Assembly (NCBI GenBank): GCA_004195335.1
Contig: SDWK01000499.1
Span: 1 to 11,582 of the forward strand
Source of the DNA: Shewanella sp.
GTDB taxonomy: Bacteria > Pseudomonadota > Gammaproteobacteria > Enterobacterales > Shewanellaceae
Direction of reading: 5' to 3'
DNA length: 11,582 nt
Part shown: one piece after another, positions 1-8,369 of the stretch
Position numbering within the stretch: the first letter of the stretch is position 1
How the letters are laid out: each line of letters opens with the position of its first letter
Notes under the pieces: generated by a model
Database searches by the model: none
Seen by the model: only the letters and a program-made list of their open reading frames with translations
What the model was told of the DNA's origin: nothing
Program-made: the position numbers and the translations under genes

Positions 1-510
1 CCCTTTATCTTGCAGACTCTTCATAGTGCGCGCTAAATTGGTCACCTGAAACAGAGGCACTACTTCAGCCGCGCCACATGCCACTTTGCTCACTGTTGGC
101 GTTAAGCCTACGGAGTTGTCTCTTGGAACGATGATACCATGCGCACCAGCAGCATCTGCATTTCGTAGGCACGCACCCAGATTGTGAGGGTCAGTCACAC
201 CATCCAAAATAAGAAAGAAAGGCATGTCAGTTTTCTCAACCAAAGCAATAAGATCTTTCTCATTAAGTTGTTTAACTGGTTTTACTCTTGCTAACACACC
301 TTGATGTTGTCCATTTTCAGACTTTTCATCGAGGGTTTTTCGAGCCGCGGTTTGCACCGTAACACCAAATTCTTCTGCCACCTGAATTAGCGCCGTCAAT
401 CTTTGATCATCGCGGCCAGCCTGCACCCACATTTCGATCACGCGCTCTGGACTATGCTTTAATACCGCTTCAACAGCGTGAATACCAAAGGTGATATCTT
501 GTTTTTTCAT
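1..510 (-). CDS. rlmB: 23S rRNA (guanosine-2'-O-)-methyltransferase RlmB, 3' part missing
   Basis: This cytoplasmic SAM-dependent enzyme of the SPOUT/TrmH family 2'-O-methylates G2251 in the peptidyl-transferase P-loop of 23S rRNA. The visible 170 residues start MKKQDITFGIHAVEAVL. They comprise the small L30e-like RNA-binding domain (about 3-80), a linker, and the first half of the knotted methyltransferase domain. SPOUT motif 1 is clear at about 102-123 (LDGVTDPHNLGACLRNADAAG), with the family's conserved Asn110 and Arg116. Motifs 2 and 3, which form the knot and bind SAM, should lie in the roughly 70 residues beyond the window edge (E. coli RlmB is 243 aa). The reading frame is open to base 1, so the gene is cut by the window and not visibly broken. 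It starts 15 nt after the rnr stop, so it is almost certainly co-transcribed with rnr, as in E. coli. The Shine-Dalgarno is weak (AGAGA). Confidence 0.96.
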   Translation of the reverse strand, partial: MKKQDITFGIHAVEAVLKHSPERVIEMWVQAGRDDQRLTALIQVAEEFGVTVQTAARKTLDEKSENGQHQGVLARVKPVKQLNEKDLIALVEKTDMPFFLILDGVTDPHNLGACLRNADAAGAHGIIVPRDNSVGLTPTVSKVACGAAEVVPLFQVTNLARTMKSLQDKG

Positions 511-525
511 CTATATCGGTCTCTA

Positions 526-3012
526 TTACTTGCTTGCTTTGACTTTATCTTTGGCAGGACTCTTTTTTGCTGAAGACTTTTTAGCCTTCGGCTTCTTAGC
601 CACCGTTTTTGTTTTAGCCGTAGTCTTCTTAGCGCCACCGACTTTACTATTTTTATCTGCAGCTTTGGGCTTATCGCCTCCGGCTTTACTCGCCCCAGCT
701 TTTGAGCGTGAACCGCGTCGTTTAGGCTTATCGCTCTTATCTGATTTACCTAACTTAGCACCTTCAGCATTGACTCGCTCTCTAGCTGTCAGCGGCTTCT
801 TACCACGGCTTGGACGCTTAGCTTTACCTTCATCACCTGCCATCATCAAATCAATTTGACGATCGTCCAGGTTCACTCCGGCGACCTTAACAGTCACGGC
901 ATCACCGAGCTGATAGATTTGACCAGAGGCTTCACCGACAAGGCGCTGACGCATATTGTCATACTGAAAATAATCGCTGCCCAGACTCGAAATATGCACT
1001 AGGCCATCGATGAATAGCTTATTCAAGCGAACGAACATACCGAAGTGAGTCACAGAGGCAATCACGGCTTCAAACGTATCGCCGACGTGATCTTGCATAA
1101 ACTCACACTTAAGCCAGTCGCTAACATCACGGGTTGCTTCGTCGGCGCGGCGCTCAGTGGTTGAACACTCGACGCCTAGCAGGTCTAATTCTTCAATTTT
1201 ATAGTTGAAACCACCGTCTGAGGTCCACTGATCTTTGACTTCACCCGCTTCTTTCGCTAAAAGGTAGCGGATCACACGATGCAAGATCAGATCGGGATAG
1301 CGGCGAATTGGCGAGGTGAAATGCGAATAGGCTTCTAATGCCAAACCAAAGTGACCTTCATTATCCGGTGTATAGGTTGCTTGGCGCATAGAGCGCAACA
1401 ACATAATTTGAATAAGCTCAGCATCGGGTCTGTCGGCAATCTTTAGCATGATGGCCTGATAATCTTTAGGCGTAGGCTCAAGCCCACCTTCCATGGTCAA
1501 ACCGCGCTCTTTCAAAAAGTCTTTAAAGTTCGTTAACTTCTGCTCAGATGGTGACTCATGTACGCGGTAGAGCACTTCACCTTTATGCTTCTTCACGAAC
1601 TTGGCTGAGGCCACGTTGGCTAAGATCATGCATTCTTCGATGATCTTATGCGCCTGATTGCGATTACGGGGCACTATGCTGTCAATCTTTCTATCGTCAT
1701 TAAATACGAACTGAGTTTCAGTTGTTTCAAATGCGATAGCACCGCGATCGGCGCGAGTCTCATCCAAGGTCAGGTACAAAGACTGTAATGTCTGAAGATG
1801 TGGGAAGATAGGCTTGAGCTTATCACTCACCTCTCCACCTTCGAGCATATCCGCCACTTGGGTATAAGTCAGACGCGCATGAGAATGCATCACTGCAGGA
1901 TAGAACTTATAACCTGACAGTTTACCGACAGCAGAGATTGTCATCTCGGCGACCATACATAAACGATCGACCTCTGGCATCAAAGAACATAATCCGTTGG
2001 AGATCTTCTCCGGCAGCATAGGGATCACTTGCGATGGAAAATAGACAGAGTTACCTCGGCTACGAGCCTCTTTATCTAATGCAGATTCAGTGCGCACATA
2101 ATGGCTCACATCGGCAATCGCTACCCATAAACGCCAGCCACCGCTCTTCTTCTTTTCTGCATAAACCGCATCATCGAAATCACGGGCATCTTCACCATCG
2201 ATTGTCACTAGCGGTAAGTGGCGTAAGTCGACACGGCCCTCTTTGTCCGCTTCAGTCACTTCATCGGGGATCAAGCGCAATTTCTTCTCTATCAAGCTAG
2301 ACCAAGTATGAGGTAGGTCGTAATTGCGCAGGGCAATTTCAATTTCCATGCCTGGTGCCATCTGTTGACCCAAGACTTCGGTCACTTTACCTGCTGCTTT
2401 GACATATCGGCCTGGTCGACGAGTGAGCTCTAACACCACAATGTCGCCTTGGCGGGCACCATTGCGATCTTCATCAGGAATGAGGATCTCTTGGGTAATT
2501 CTTCTGTCATCGGCGATAACAAAAGCCATGCCTGAATCTAAATGTAAACGCCCGACGAGAGCGGCAGTTCTCTGCTCGACTAAACGAACGAGTCTAGCTT
2601 CACGTCTGCCTTTACGATCGACACCCGCTTTTTGGGCCAGTACCTTATCGCCGTGGAAATACATCTGCATGTCACGGTTATTAATAAAGAGATCGTCACC
2701 GCCCTCTTCAAGCTTTAAGAAGCCAAAACCATCTTTATGCCCAATAATAGTCCCTGTTAATAGGTCCATTCTCTCTGGTAAACCATAGGCTTGACCACGG
2801 GTAAAGACTAACTGACCATCACGCTCCATGGCTCGCAGGCGACGTCTGAGCGCTTCAAGCTGTTCTTCTCCATCGATCTTCAGAGCAGCGGCTATGCGTT
2901 CACGGTTCAGAGGTGATGTTTCGGAACGCAAGTACTCTAAAATAAACTCGCGGCTAGGAATGGGGTTTTCATAATTTTCTTGTTCACGCTTCAAATGCGG
3001 ATCTTTGATCAT
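526..3012 (-). CDS. rnr: Ribonuclease R, 3'-5' exoribonuclease
   Basis: RNase R is a processive, hydrolytic 3'-5' exonuclease that degrades structured RNA. In family members it acts in mRNA decay, rRNA quality control and tmRNA-linked decay. The 828-residue product has the family's domain order: N-terminal helix-turn-helix (about 20-80), two cold-shock domains (about 85-230), RNB catalytic domain (about 260-590), S1 domain (about 643-726), and a lysine-rich tail. The metal-binding motif [14 protein letters not shown] (271-284) holds D272, D278, D280 and D281, at the same numbers as in E. coli. The RNB signature [16 protein letters not shown] is at 564-579. The tail from about 730 is low-complexity Lys/Ala/Ser with repeated AKK and SAKK units. 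Only 51 nt separate it from the motX stop, with no convincing terminator between, so read-through from motX is likely. A GAGAT element about 7 nt upstream supports the ATG start. E. coli RNase R is 813 aa. Confidence 0.98.
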   Translation of the reverse strand: MIKDPHLKREQENYENPIPSREFILEYLRSETSPLNRERIAAALKIDGEEQLEALRRRLRAMERDGQLVFTRGQAYGLPERMDLLTGTIIGHKDGFGFLKLEEGGDDLFINNRDMQMYFHGDKVLAQKAGVDRKGRREARLVRLVEQRTAALVGRLHLDSGMAFVIADDRRITQEILIPDEDRNGARQGDIVVLELTRRPGRYVKAAGKVTEVLGQQMAPGMEIEIALRNYDLPHTWSSLIEKKLRLIPDEVTEADKEGRVDLRHLPLVTIDGEDARDFDDAVYAEKKKSGGWRLWVAIADVSHYVRTESALDKEARSRGNSVYFPSQVIPMLPEKISNGLCSLMPEVDRLCMVAEMTISAVGKLSGYKFYPAVMHSHARLTYTQVADMLEGGEVSDKLKPIFPHLQTLQSLYLTLDETRADRGAIAFETTETQFVFNDDRKIDSIVPRNRNQAHKIIEECMILANVASAKFVKKHKGEVLYRVHESPSEQKLTNFKDFLKERGLTMEGGLEPTPKDYQAIMLKIADRPDAELIQIMLLRSMRQATYTPDNEGHFGLALEAYSHFTSPIRRYPDLILHRVIRYLLAKEAGEVKDQWTSDGGFNYKIEELDLLGVECSTTERRADEATRDVSDWLKCEFMQDHVGDTFEAVIASVTHFGMFVRLNKLFIDGLVHISSLGSDYFQYDNMRQRLVGEASGQIYQLGDAVTVKVAGVNLDDRQIDLMMAGDEGKAKRPSRGKKPLTARERVNAEGAKLGKSDKSDKPKRRGSRSKAGASKAGGDKPKAADKNSKVGGAKKTTAKTKTVAKKPKAKKSSAKKSPAKDKVKASK

Positions 3013-3063
3013 TCAATATCTCAAATTTTTACCCAGAAACTATCTGGGCCATACCAACTGGTA

Positions 3064-3723
3064 TCATTTACGGGATCTCAGGTGCTCCTGTTTTGCCCTA
3101 GCTATCGCGCTGGGCGGCATTTTTTGCTCAAGCACCTTCAATAATTCTAAGGCTTCTTTCTTGGTAGCCTCATCACTAAATACATCGTTATACAGCCAAT
3201 GGTATGCCATCTCAAAATCTCTGGGGCTACCATAGCCTTCGCCAAACAACCTGACCAACATCAACCGAGCCGGCAGATCACCATTGGCGGCCGCGGGCAA
3301 AACGTATTGAATCGCACGCTCTTTATCCTGTATCACGAATGTTCCTTCGTGATAGTACTCAGCTATTCTCACCATAGCCTCTGCGCTTCCCTGTTCTGCT
3401 GAATTACGCAGCAAGGAGATCCCTCTGGGAGGGTTTGCCTTCACACAGATGCCATAGTTGAGCATCTCGGCCCATAAATACTGATAAAGCGGCAGTTTCA
3501 GCACTTCTGCTCGGGCTTCAATATCCTGAACTAGCTGACAATCATCACCCTTTACTCGAGTGAGATACTGTTTAGTTCGAATAAGCTCAATGAGCTGCTC
3601 TTGACTATAGATATCTAACGCCTTCGTTTCAGCCCTGGCCAGCATGGGTGATAGCGAAAGTATTGTTATCAATAGATATCTTAGTACGGTTCTTGTTGAA
3701 CCTTCTAGCACTTCTCTCAACAT
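3064..3723 (-). CDS. motX: MotX, T-ring protein of the Na+-driven polar flagellar motor (Sel1-like repeats)
   Basis: MotX is a secreted periplasmic protein. In Vibrio and Shewanella it joins MotY in the T-ring around the polar flagellar basal body and is needed to hold the PomA/PomB stator. Identification rests on remembered Vibrio MotX sequence: shared features include CQLVQDIEAR, QDKERAI, GYGSP and AYHWLYN, plus Sel1-type (TPR-like) helical repeats around residues 95-185. From the chosen start the product has 219 aa. It begins with a basic segment and a hydrophobic core (LRYLLITILSLSPML) ending in ALA-like ARA, a likely signal peptidase site after residue 31. Two cysteines (C62 and C93) are placed for a disulfide. 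An upstream in-frame ATG at 3747 would add 8 residues but has no Shine-Dalgarno; the ATG at 3723 has GAGAGAA about 5 nt upstream, so I chose it. A sigma28-type promoter precedes the gene. In E. coli the same slot holds nsrR. Confidence 0.93.
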   Translation of the reverse strand: MLREVLEGSTRTVLRYLLITILSLSPMLARAETKALDIYSQEQLIELIRTKQYLTRVKGDDCQLVQDIEARAEVLKLPLYQYLWAEMLNYGICVKANPPRGISLLRNSAEQGSAEAMVRIAEYYHEGTFVIQDKERAIQYVLPAAANGDLPARLMLVRLFGEGYGSPRDFEMAYHWLYNDVFSDEATKKEALELLKVLEQKMPPSAIARAKQEHLRSRK

Positions 3724-3818
3724 GGATTCTCTCAACGACAAATTCATCGATATAAGTAGTGATCAGACAGGATACTCATCTTTAAATAATAAATAATCTG
3801 TCTCATTAATACTTGATC

Positions 3819-3845
3819 TCATCGGCAGTATAACTCATTTCTTGA
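3819..3845 (-). promoter_or_regulatory. Sigma28 (FliA)-type promoter for motX
   Basis: On the minus strand TCAAGAAA is followed by exactly 11 nt and then GCCGATGA. The sigma28 consensus is TAAAGTTT-N11-GCCGATAA. The -10 box matches at 7 of 8 positions, the spacer is ideal, and the -35 box keeps T.AAG. Transcription would start about 90 nt before the motX ATG. A late-class flagellar promoter fits a motor gene that stands outside any flagellar cluster. This is a by-eye match, not a measured start. Confidence 0.72.
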
Positions 3846-3882
3846 GAACTACCTGAATTTGAGTCAGCAAAAGGTACCCAAT

Positions 3883-3904
3883 AAAAAGGCCGCTCAACGC
3901 GGCC
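3883..3904 (-). terminator. Rho-independent terminator of purA
   Basis: On the minus strand, 7 nt after the purA stop codon, GGCCGC pairs with GCGGCC around a 5-nt loop (GTTGA), followed at once by TTTTT. A six-pair all-GC stem plus U-tract is a textbook intrinsic terminator. It separates purA from the downstream motX promoter. Confidence 0.9.
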
Positions 3905-3911
3905 CCTATTA

Positions 3912-5240
<1,329 letters not shown>

Positions 5241-5273
5241 TTAGCAGATCTATAGGGGCGGTAGGCAAGTATT

Positions 5274-5462
5274 TTATGAAAAAATAATCAATAAAACGAT
5301 ACCTGCGGTTACTAATCCACCACCCAAACGTTGAAGAAGTTGTTGATTTTGATTTGAAATTTCCTTTAAGTATGCTCTCCAACGATTAGGAAACAAAAGC
5401 GGTCCTATTCCCTCAATAATAAGCACGATTCCCAGTGATACCATGATTAACTGCAAAGACAT
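5274..5462 (-). CDS. yjeT: Small DUF2065 (YjeT family) inner-membrane protein
   Basis: The 62-aa product is mostly hydrophobic, with two predicted membrane segments (about residues 3-24 and 45-61). A short polar loop between them contains RWRAYLKEISNQNQQLLQRLGG. The N-terminal MVSLGIVLIIEGIGPLLFP followed by WR and the closing GG...GIVLLI pattern are those of DUF2065 (E. coli YjeT). The function of the family is unknown. It precedes purA with a 66-nt gap, as yjeT precedes purA in E. coli, although the hflXKC genes found beyond it there are absent here. The spacer upstream carries the rpsI terminator. I could not pick out a clear sigma70 promoter in the remaining ~100 nt. A GGATGGA stretch about 12-18 nt before the ATG is a rather distant Shine-Dalgarno. 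Confidence 0.85.
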   Translation of the reverse strand: MSLQLIMVSLGIVLIIEGIGPLLFPNRWRAYLKEISNQNQQLLQRLGGGLVTAGIVLLIIFS

Positions 5463-5561
5463 AATTATGTGTTTCCATCCCAGAACTATCGATTAAGTTT
5501 AGATTAACAAAAGAGCAGCAGAAAAACAGAGCAGTGATAAAGATTTTAAATTGCAGGCAAT

Positions 5562-5588
5562 AAAAAACCCAGCAAAAGCTGGGTTTTT
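5562..5588 (-). terminator. Rho-independent terminator of rplM-rpsI
   Basis: AAAAACCCAGC and GCTGGGTTTTT form an 11-bp perfect stem around an AAAA/TTTT loop. It begins 18 nt after the rpsI stop and is followed on the minus strand by a T-run. Because the stem itself is flanked by A and T runs, the element looks able to work in both directions, but no plus-strand gene ends here. Confidence 0.93.
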
Positions 5589-5606
5589 GTATTCTGAAAG
5601 CGAAAA

Positions 5607-5999
5607 TTAACGCTTTGAGAATTGTGGTTTCTTACGTGCTTTACGTAGACCAACTTTCTTACGTTCAACTTTACGAGCATCACGGGTAACGAAACCAGCG
5701 GCACGAAGTGAAGGACGTAAAGTCTCGTCAATTTCCATCAATGCACGGGTAATACCGTGACGGATTGCACCAGATTGGCCAGTGTTACCACCACCCTTAA
5801 CAGTGACAAAGATGTCTAATTTGTCAGTCATTTCAACTAGCTCGAGTGGTTGACGAACAATCATACGAGAAGTTTCACGACCGAAATATTCGTCTAAAGG
5901 AAGTTGGTTAACAATGATGTTACCTGTTCCCATTTTTACGAATACACGAGCTGTAGATGTTTTGCGACGGCCTGTGCCGTAGTACTGAGTTGCAGCCAT
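5607..5999 (-). CDS. rpsI: 30S ribosomal protein S9 (uS9)
   Basis: S9 is a small-subunit protein of the head domain whose C-terminal tail reaches the P-site tRNA anticodon. The 130-aa product equals the E. coli length. It has the family start ([19 protein letters not shown]), the internal [19 protein letters not shown] block (residues about 69-87), and the basic tail ending KKPQFSKR, whose last Arg contacts P-site tRNA in known structures. Its ATG lies 14 nt after the rplM stop, with GGGAT serving as Shine-Dalgarno about 9 nt upstream. The two genes therefore form the usual rplM-rpsI operon, closed by the hairpin at 5562-5588. The sspA-sspB pair that follows rpsI in E. coli is not here; yjeT-purA follows instead. 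Confidence 0.99.
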   Translation of the reverse strand: MAATQYYGTGRRKTSTARVFVKMGTGNIIVNQLPLDEYFGRETSRMIVRQPLELVEMTDKLDIFVTVKGGGNTGQSGAIRHGITRALMEIDETLRPSLRAAGFVTRDARKVERKKVGLRKARKKPQFSKR

Positions 6000-6013
6000 T
6001 AGCTTAATCCCGT

Positions 6014-6445
6014 TTAGATATCAAGAACTTGAGGTTGTTGTGCAGCGTGGTTATGTTCTGTACCAGCGTAAACTTTAAGTTTACGGAACATGGCACGTCC
6101 TAAAGGACCTTTAGGTAACATACCCTTAACCGCTTTCTCGATAATCATTTCAGGCTTATGAGCTTGCAACTTTTCAAAAGTGATTTGCTTAATACCACCG
6201 ATGAAACCCGAGTGCGAGTAGTACACTTTGCCTTTCGCTTTATTACCAGTAACAGTGACTTTTTCAGCGTTAATAACGATGATGTAGTCGCCGGTATCGA
6301 CATGAGGAGTATACTCTGGCTTATGCTTACCACGTAGACGTGATGCAATTTCAGTAGCGATACGACCTAAAGTTTTACCTTCGGCGTCAACAACAAACCA
6401 CTCGCGAGTGACTGTCTCTGGTGTAGCAGTAAAAGTAGTCTTCAT
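6014..6445 (-). CDS. rplM: 50S ribosomal protein L13 (uL13)
   Basis: L13 is an early-assembly large-subunit protein that binds 23S rRNA. The 143-aa product (E. coli 142) begins [21 protein letters not shown] and shows the L13 core [20 protein letters not shown], the block [12 protein letters not shown] and the signature [14 protein letters not shown], ending in the conserved [18 protein letters not shown] at 6478 would extend the frame by 11 residues (reading [11 protein letters not shown]), but the conserved MKT start is clearly right. It is the first gene of the rplM-rpsI operon, with a consensus -10 promoter about 150 nt upstream and a structured leader. In E. coli this operon is reported to be repressed by L13 at its own leader; the same is inferred here, not shown. 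Confidence 0.99.
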   Translation of the reverse strand: MKTTFTATPETVTREWFVVDAEGKTLGRIATEIASRLRGKHKPEYTPHVDTGDYIIVINAEKVTVTGNKAKGKVYYSHSGFIGGIKQITFEKLQAHKPEMIIEKAVKGMLPKGPLGRAMFRKLKVYAGTEHNHAAQQPQVLDI

Positions 6446-6588
6446 TTTACAAAAACCCAATGTTAAATTCTGTCTCACATGCTATTACCATTATTGGTAA
6501 ATAACACAAATAGTGCCATTCCCCGCCCCTTCGAGCAAAGAATTAGGCTTTACAACATCCATCATATCGATGGAGTAACGAGGGCAGG
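6446..6588 (-). promoter_or_regulatory. rplM 5' leader with two hairpins, possible L13 autoregulatory site
   Basis: Between the likely transcription start and the rplM ATG are about 140 untranslated nt, long for a plain leader. Two small perfect hairpins are visible. CCATC pairs with GATGG around a 5-nt loop (6559-6573). TTACCA pairs with TGGTAA around a 4-nt loop (6485-6500), ending about 40 nt before the start codon. The ribosome-binding region is unusual: only TTGGG sits 10-15 nt before the ATG, followed by a T-run. This layout suits translational feedback, but no known consensus was matched. Confidence 0.4.
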
Positions 6589-6594
6589 TGGCGG

Positions 6595-6623
6595 ATTATA
6601 GTCAAAGCTGAGCTAAAAATCAC
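6595..6623 (-). promoter_or_regulatory. Sigma70 promoter of rplM-rpsI
   Basis: On the minus strand a perfect TATAAT (6595-6600) is preceded, after a 17-nt spacer, by GTGATT (3 of 6 matches to TTGACA). The bases after the -10 box are GC-rich (CCGCCACC), the type of discriminator associated with ppGpp/DksA-sensitive ribosomal promoters. That regulatory reading is an inference from the discriminator alone. Confidence 0.65.
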
Positions 6624-6864
6624 CTATTTTTTACTAAATTTATCAGCTTTCTCAGTGTATCGACACGATAAGCAATAAATCAGCTTAAAGATGCGACATC
6701 AGAAAGAGTCAATAAGCAGATAATCACCGGTGTGGCTAGAAAAGGACAGGTAAAAATGGATAGATTTGTTCTATCTCATATTGCCGTCGGCTAACTCGGC
6801 ACACATGATAAAAAAGACACTTGGAACAACATGATGCAGCTAAATATGCCAGTAAAGCGCCTGA
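6624..6864. other. Intergenic spacer between zapE and the rplM promoter
   Basis: About 240 bp with no convincing gene on either strand; with the rplM leader and promoter, the whole gap from 6446 to 6864 is about 420 bp. It holds a weak terminator-like hairpin for zapE (6752-6775) and possibly activator sites for the rplM promoter just upstream of its -35 box, where runs of A and T (about 6626-6650) could act as an UP element. Nothing else was recognised. Confidence 0.5.
6752..6775 (-). terminator. Weak candidate terminator downstream of zapE
   Basis: On the minus strand GATAGA pairs with TCTATC around a 5-nt ACAAA loop, followed by CATTTTTA. The stem is only six pairs and AT-rich, and lies about 90 nt after the zapE stop, so termination would be inefficient at best. 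Confidence 0.3.
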
Positions 6865-7971
6865 TCAGGGCAGATGTTCTAAGGCCAAGTAATCATGAGA
6901 TTGCATTTCAGTCAGCCTAGATCGACACCGCCTAAACTCGAAATCCAGCAGACCCTCACTATAAATGGCTTCTAACGACACTTCGGCCGATATAATTAGC
7001 TTTACATTGCGCTCATAAAACTCATCTACCATGGCTAAAAATCGACGAGCAATATCATCACCCGTTTGCTTGCTCCCCATTTGCTCAACGCCACTGAGTA
7101 GCACAGTATGATAAAGACAGGCGATCTCCATATAATCTCTTTGACTTCTGGGACCGTCACACAGAGCCTTAAAATTCGCAAGCAGTACCCCTTGAGCCTG
7201 CCTTCTGATCGTAATGTTTCTCCCGTCCACATCGATATCGGCAGTGGATACTTCAGACTCGGGAGCCAGCTTATCGAAATAGGTGAGTAGATTTTCATCG
7301 GCCTCAGCATCGAGTGGAAAATGATAGATCTCCGCCTGCTCGAGCGTTCGTAAGCGATAATCAATTCCCGAGTCTACATTGAGGATCTGACAATGCTTAT
7401 TGATTAAGGCTATTGCAGGCAGGAACCGCACCCTTTGTAAGCCATTTCGATATAGGTCATCAGGAATGATATTTGATGTAGCGACCAGAGCGACGCCCTC
7501 TTTGAAGAGCGCCTGGAAAAGTGTGCCGAGTAACATGGCGTCGGTAATATCGGAGACAAAGAACTCATCGAAACAGATCACTTGATATTGCTCAGACATT
7601 CGCTTAGCAATGATCAATAAGGGATCCCTCTGCCCTTTCAAACCGTCGAGATCGATATGGATTTGATGCATGAAACGGTGAAAGTGGGCCCGTAACTTTT
7701 TATGACCTGGCAAAGAATCAAAAAAGGTGTCCATCAGGTATGTCTTACCGCGCCCGACGCCGCCCCATAGATAGAGCCCCTGAACCGTTTGAGGCTTGGC
7801 ACCCAGTAAAGAGGAAAGCTTACCGAATACACTCCGCTTCGAATTGAGCAGCTGCAATTCATCATACACACGTTGCAAGCTCTTTACCGCCTGTTCCTGC
7901 GCGCTATCATGAGAGAAATCATCTCGGCTTAAGTCTTGCTGGTAATGCTGCCATGGCGTTAAATCGGACAC
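6865..7971 (-). CDS. zapE: Cell division protein ZapE (AFG1-like ATPase)
   Basis: ZapE is an AFG1/LACE1-family P-loop ATPase. In E. coli it associates with the Z-ring late in division and destabilises FtsZ polymers in an ATP-dependent way. The 368-aa product (E. coli about 375) has Walker A GGVGRGKT at 70-77, Walker B VICFDEF at 131-137, and a sensor-1-like ATSN at 164-167. Family blocks LRAHFHRFMHQIH, FFVSDITDAMLL, GLQRVRFLPAI and DEFYERNVKLI follow in order, and the C-terminus EMQSHDYLALEHLP matches the E. coli ending. The start is GTG (reads MSDLTPWQHY) and gives the family length; AGAG lies about 10 nt upstream as a weak Shine-Dalgarno. It is divergent from zapG, and both products are tied to division or envelope growth. 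It lies upstream of rplM as in E. coli, but the 420-bp gap and the separate rplM promoter make a shared transcript optional. Confidence 0.97.
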   Translation of the reverse strand: MSDLTPWQHYQQDLSRDDFSHDSAQEQAVKSLQRVYDELQLLNSKRSVFGKLSSLLGAKPQTVQGLYLWGGVGRGKTYLMDTFFDSLPGHKKLRAHFHRFMHQIHIDLDGLKGQRDPLLIIAKRMSEQYQVICFDEFFVSDITDAMLLGTLFQALFKEGVALVATSNIIPDDLYRNGLQRVRFLPAIALINKHCQILNVDSGIDYRLRTLEQAEIYHFPLDAEADENLLTYFDKLAPESEVSTADIDVDGRNITIRRQAQGVLLANFKALCDGPRSQRDYMEIACLYHTVLLSGVEQMGSKQTGDDIARRFLAMVDEFYERNVKLIISAEVSLEAIYSEGLLDFEFRRCRSRLTEMQSHDYLALEHLP

Positions 7972-8003
7972 GTAAAATATTCTCTTTTATCCTTAAATTA
8001 ACC

Positions 8004-8032
8004 ATTATACCGACACCGCTGCTTTGCAAATC
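8004..8032 (-). promoter_or_regulatory. Likely zapE promoter
   Basis: A perfect TATAAT on the minus strand (8004-8009) lies 32 nt before the zapE GTG. The -35 region is unclear: GATTTG at the ideal 17-nt spacing is poor, while TTGCAA is a better hexamer but only 14 nt away. The -10 box overlaps one arm of the TGTCGGTATA inverted pair, so it may be under operator control. Confidence 0.45.
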
Positions 8033-8106
8033 CGGCTGATCATATATAACAATCTTCAAGGTAGTTATTGTTATTAGGGCCTGTTTATCTGATACCTGTC
8101 GGTATA
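8006..8106. repeat. Inverted pair of the 10-mer TATACCGACA / TGTCGGTATA
   Basis: TATACCGACA at 8006-8015 and its exact reverse complement at 8097-8106 bound a 101-bp segment. Inside it ATAACAAT (8046-8053) pairs with ATTGTTAT (8067-8074). The layout could be a pair of operator half-sites or the ends of a small non-coding mobile element; no transposase and no clear target-site duplication are seen. Confidence 0.4.
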
Positions 8107-8250
8107 GAAAGTAACCTTCGGGAACTCTCCATAAGAACGATTAACAAGACCCCTTAATAAGTGCTCGTCACAGGAGATATGCACCTACAAATTCCAGCCA
8201 CTTCAAGGCGTTTACGAGACAAACGCTCACGCTACTAATAGGCTATATCA

Positions 8251-8308
8251 ATATACCCAAGCCACTTCAAAATGCTGAATTCTGCATTTCGAGGTTGTTT
8301 GGGTATAT
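8251..8308. repeat. 58-bp imperfect palindrome, probable dispersed intergenic repeat
   Basis: The two 25-nt arms flank an 8-nt centre containing GAATTC. Of 25 arm pairs, 21 are Watson-Crick, 2 are G-T wobbles and 2 are mismatches. The outer 10 pairs (ATATACCCAA with TTGGGTATAT) are perfect. Arms starting with TATACCCAAG and a core near GAATTC resemble palindromic repeats I recall as common in Shewanella and Vibrio spacers. As RNA it would form a long hairpin in any transcript reading through it. Confidence 0.7.
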
Positions 8309-8342
8309 ATGGTATCATGCCGATAATCACCAATGTACTAAG

Positions 8343-8369
8343 TTTTATTAGTAATATTTTATTAGTAAT
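8343..8369 (+). repeat. Two direct copies of a 13-mer upstream of zapG
   Basis: TTTTATTAGTAAT occurs at 8343-8355 and again at 8357-8369, separated by one base. The next 15 bases (8370-8384) form a small hairpin, GTTCA with TGAAC around ATTAC, ending 3 nt before the GAGGAG ribosome-binding site at 8388. A role as paired binding site or translation control is possible, but no regulator was matched. Confidence 0.55.

Noticed and set aside
491..859. 122-codon plus-strand open frame rich in Leu, Ala and Phe, looking like a membrane protein
   Set aside because: It is the antisense of the lysine-rich RNase R tail; Lys/Ala codons read backwards give Phe, Leu and Ala runs. No ribosome-binding site or promoter was seen, and rnr explains the region.
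3013..3063. Hairpin CCCAGA/TCTGGG (3032-3048) between motX and rnr as a terminator
   Set aside because: On the minus strand it is followed by TAAAAATTT and not a T-run, and the stem is only 6 bp, so termination is unlikely.
3724..3747. Longer motX starting at the ATG at 3747
   Set aside because: No Shine-Dalgarno upstream, while the ATG at 3723 has GAGAGAA at a good distance and gives a signal peptide close to the N-terminus.
6756..6794. 12-codon plus-strand frame (starts MDRFVLSHI) behind an AGGACAGG Shine-Dalgarno
   Set aside because: Very short, no promoter, and its sequence overlaps the hairpin better explained as a weak zapE terminator. It would need conservation to be taken seriously.
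8319..8326. Exact sigma28 -10 box GCCGATAA upstream of zapG
   Set aside because: The -35 position at the required 11-nt spacing reads TGGGTATA, unlike TAAAGTTT, and zapG is not a flagellar gene. GATAAT with TTGGGT 17 nt upstream is an equally weak sigma70 reading.
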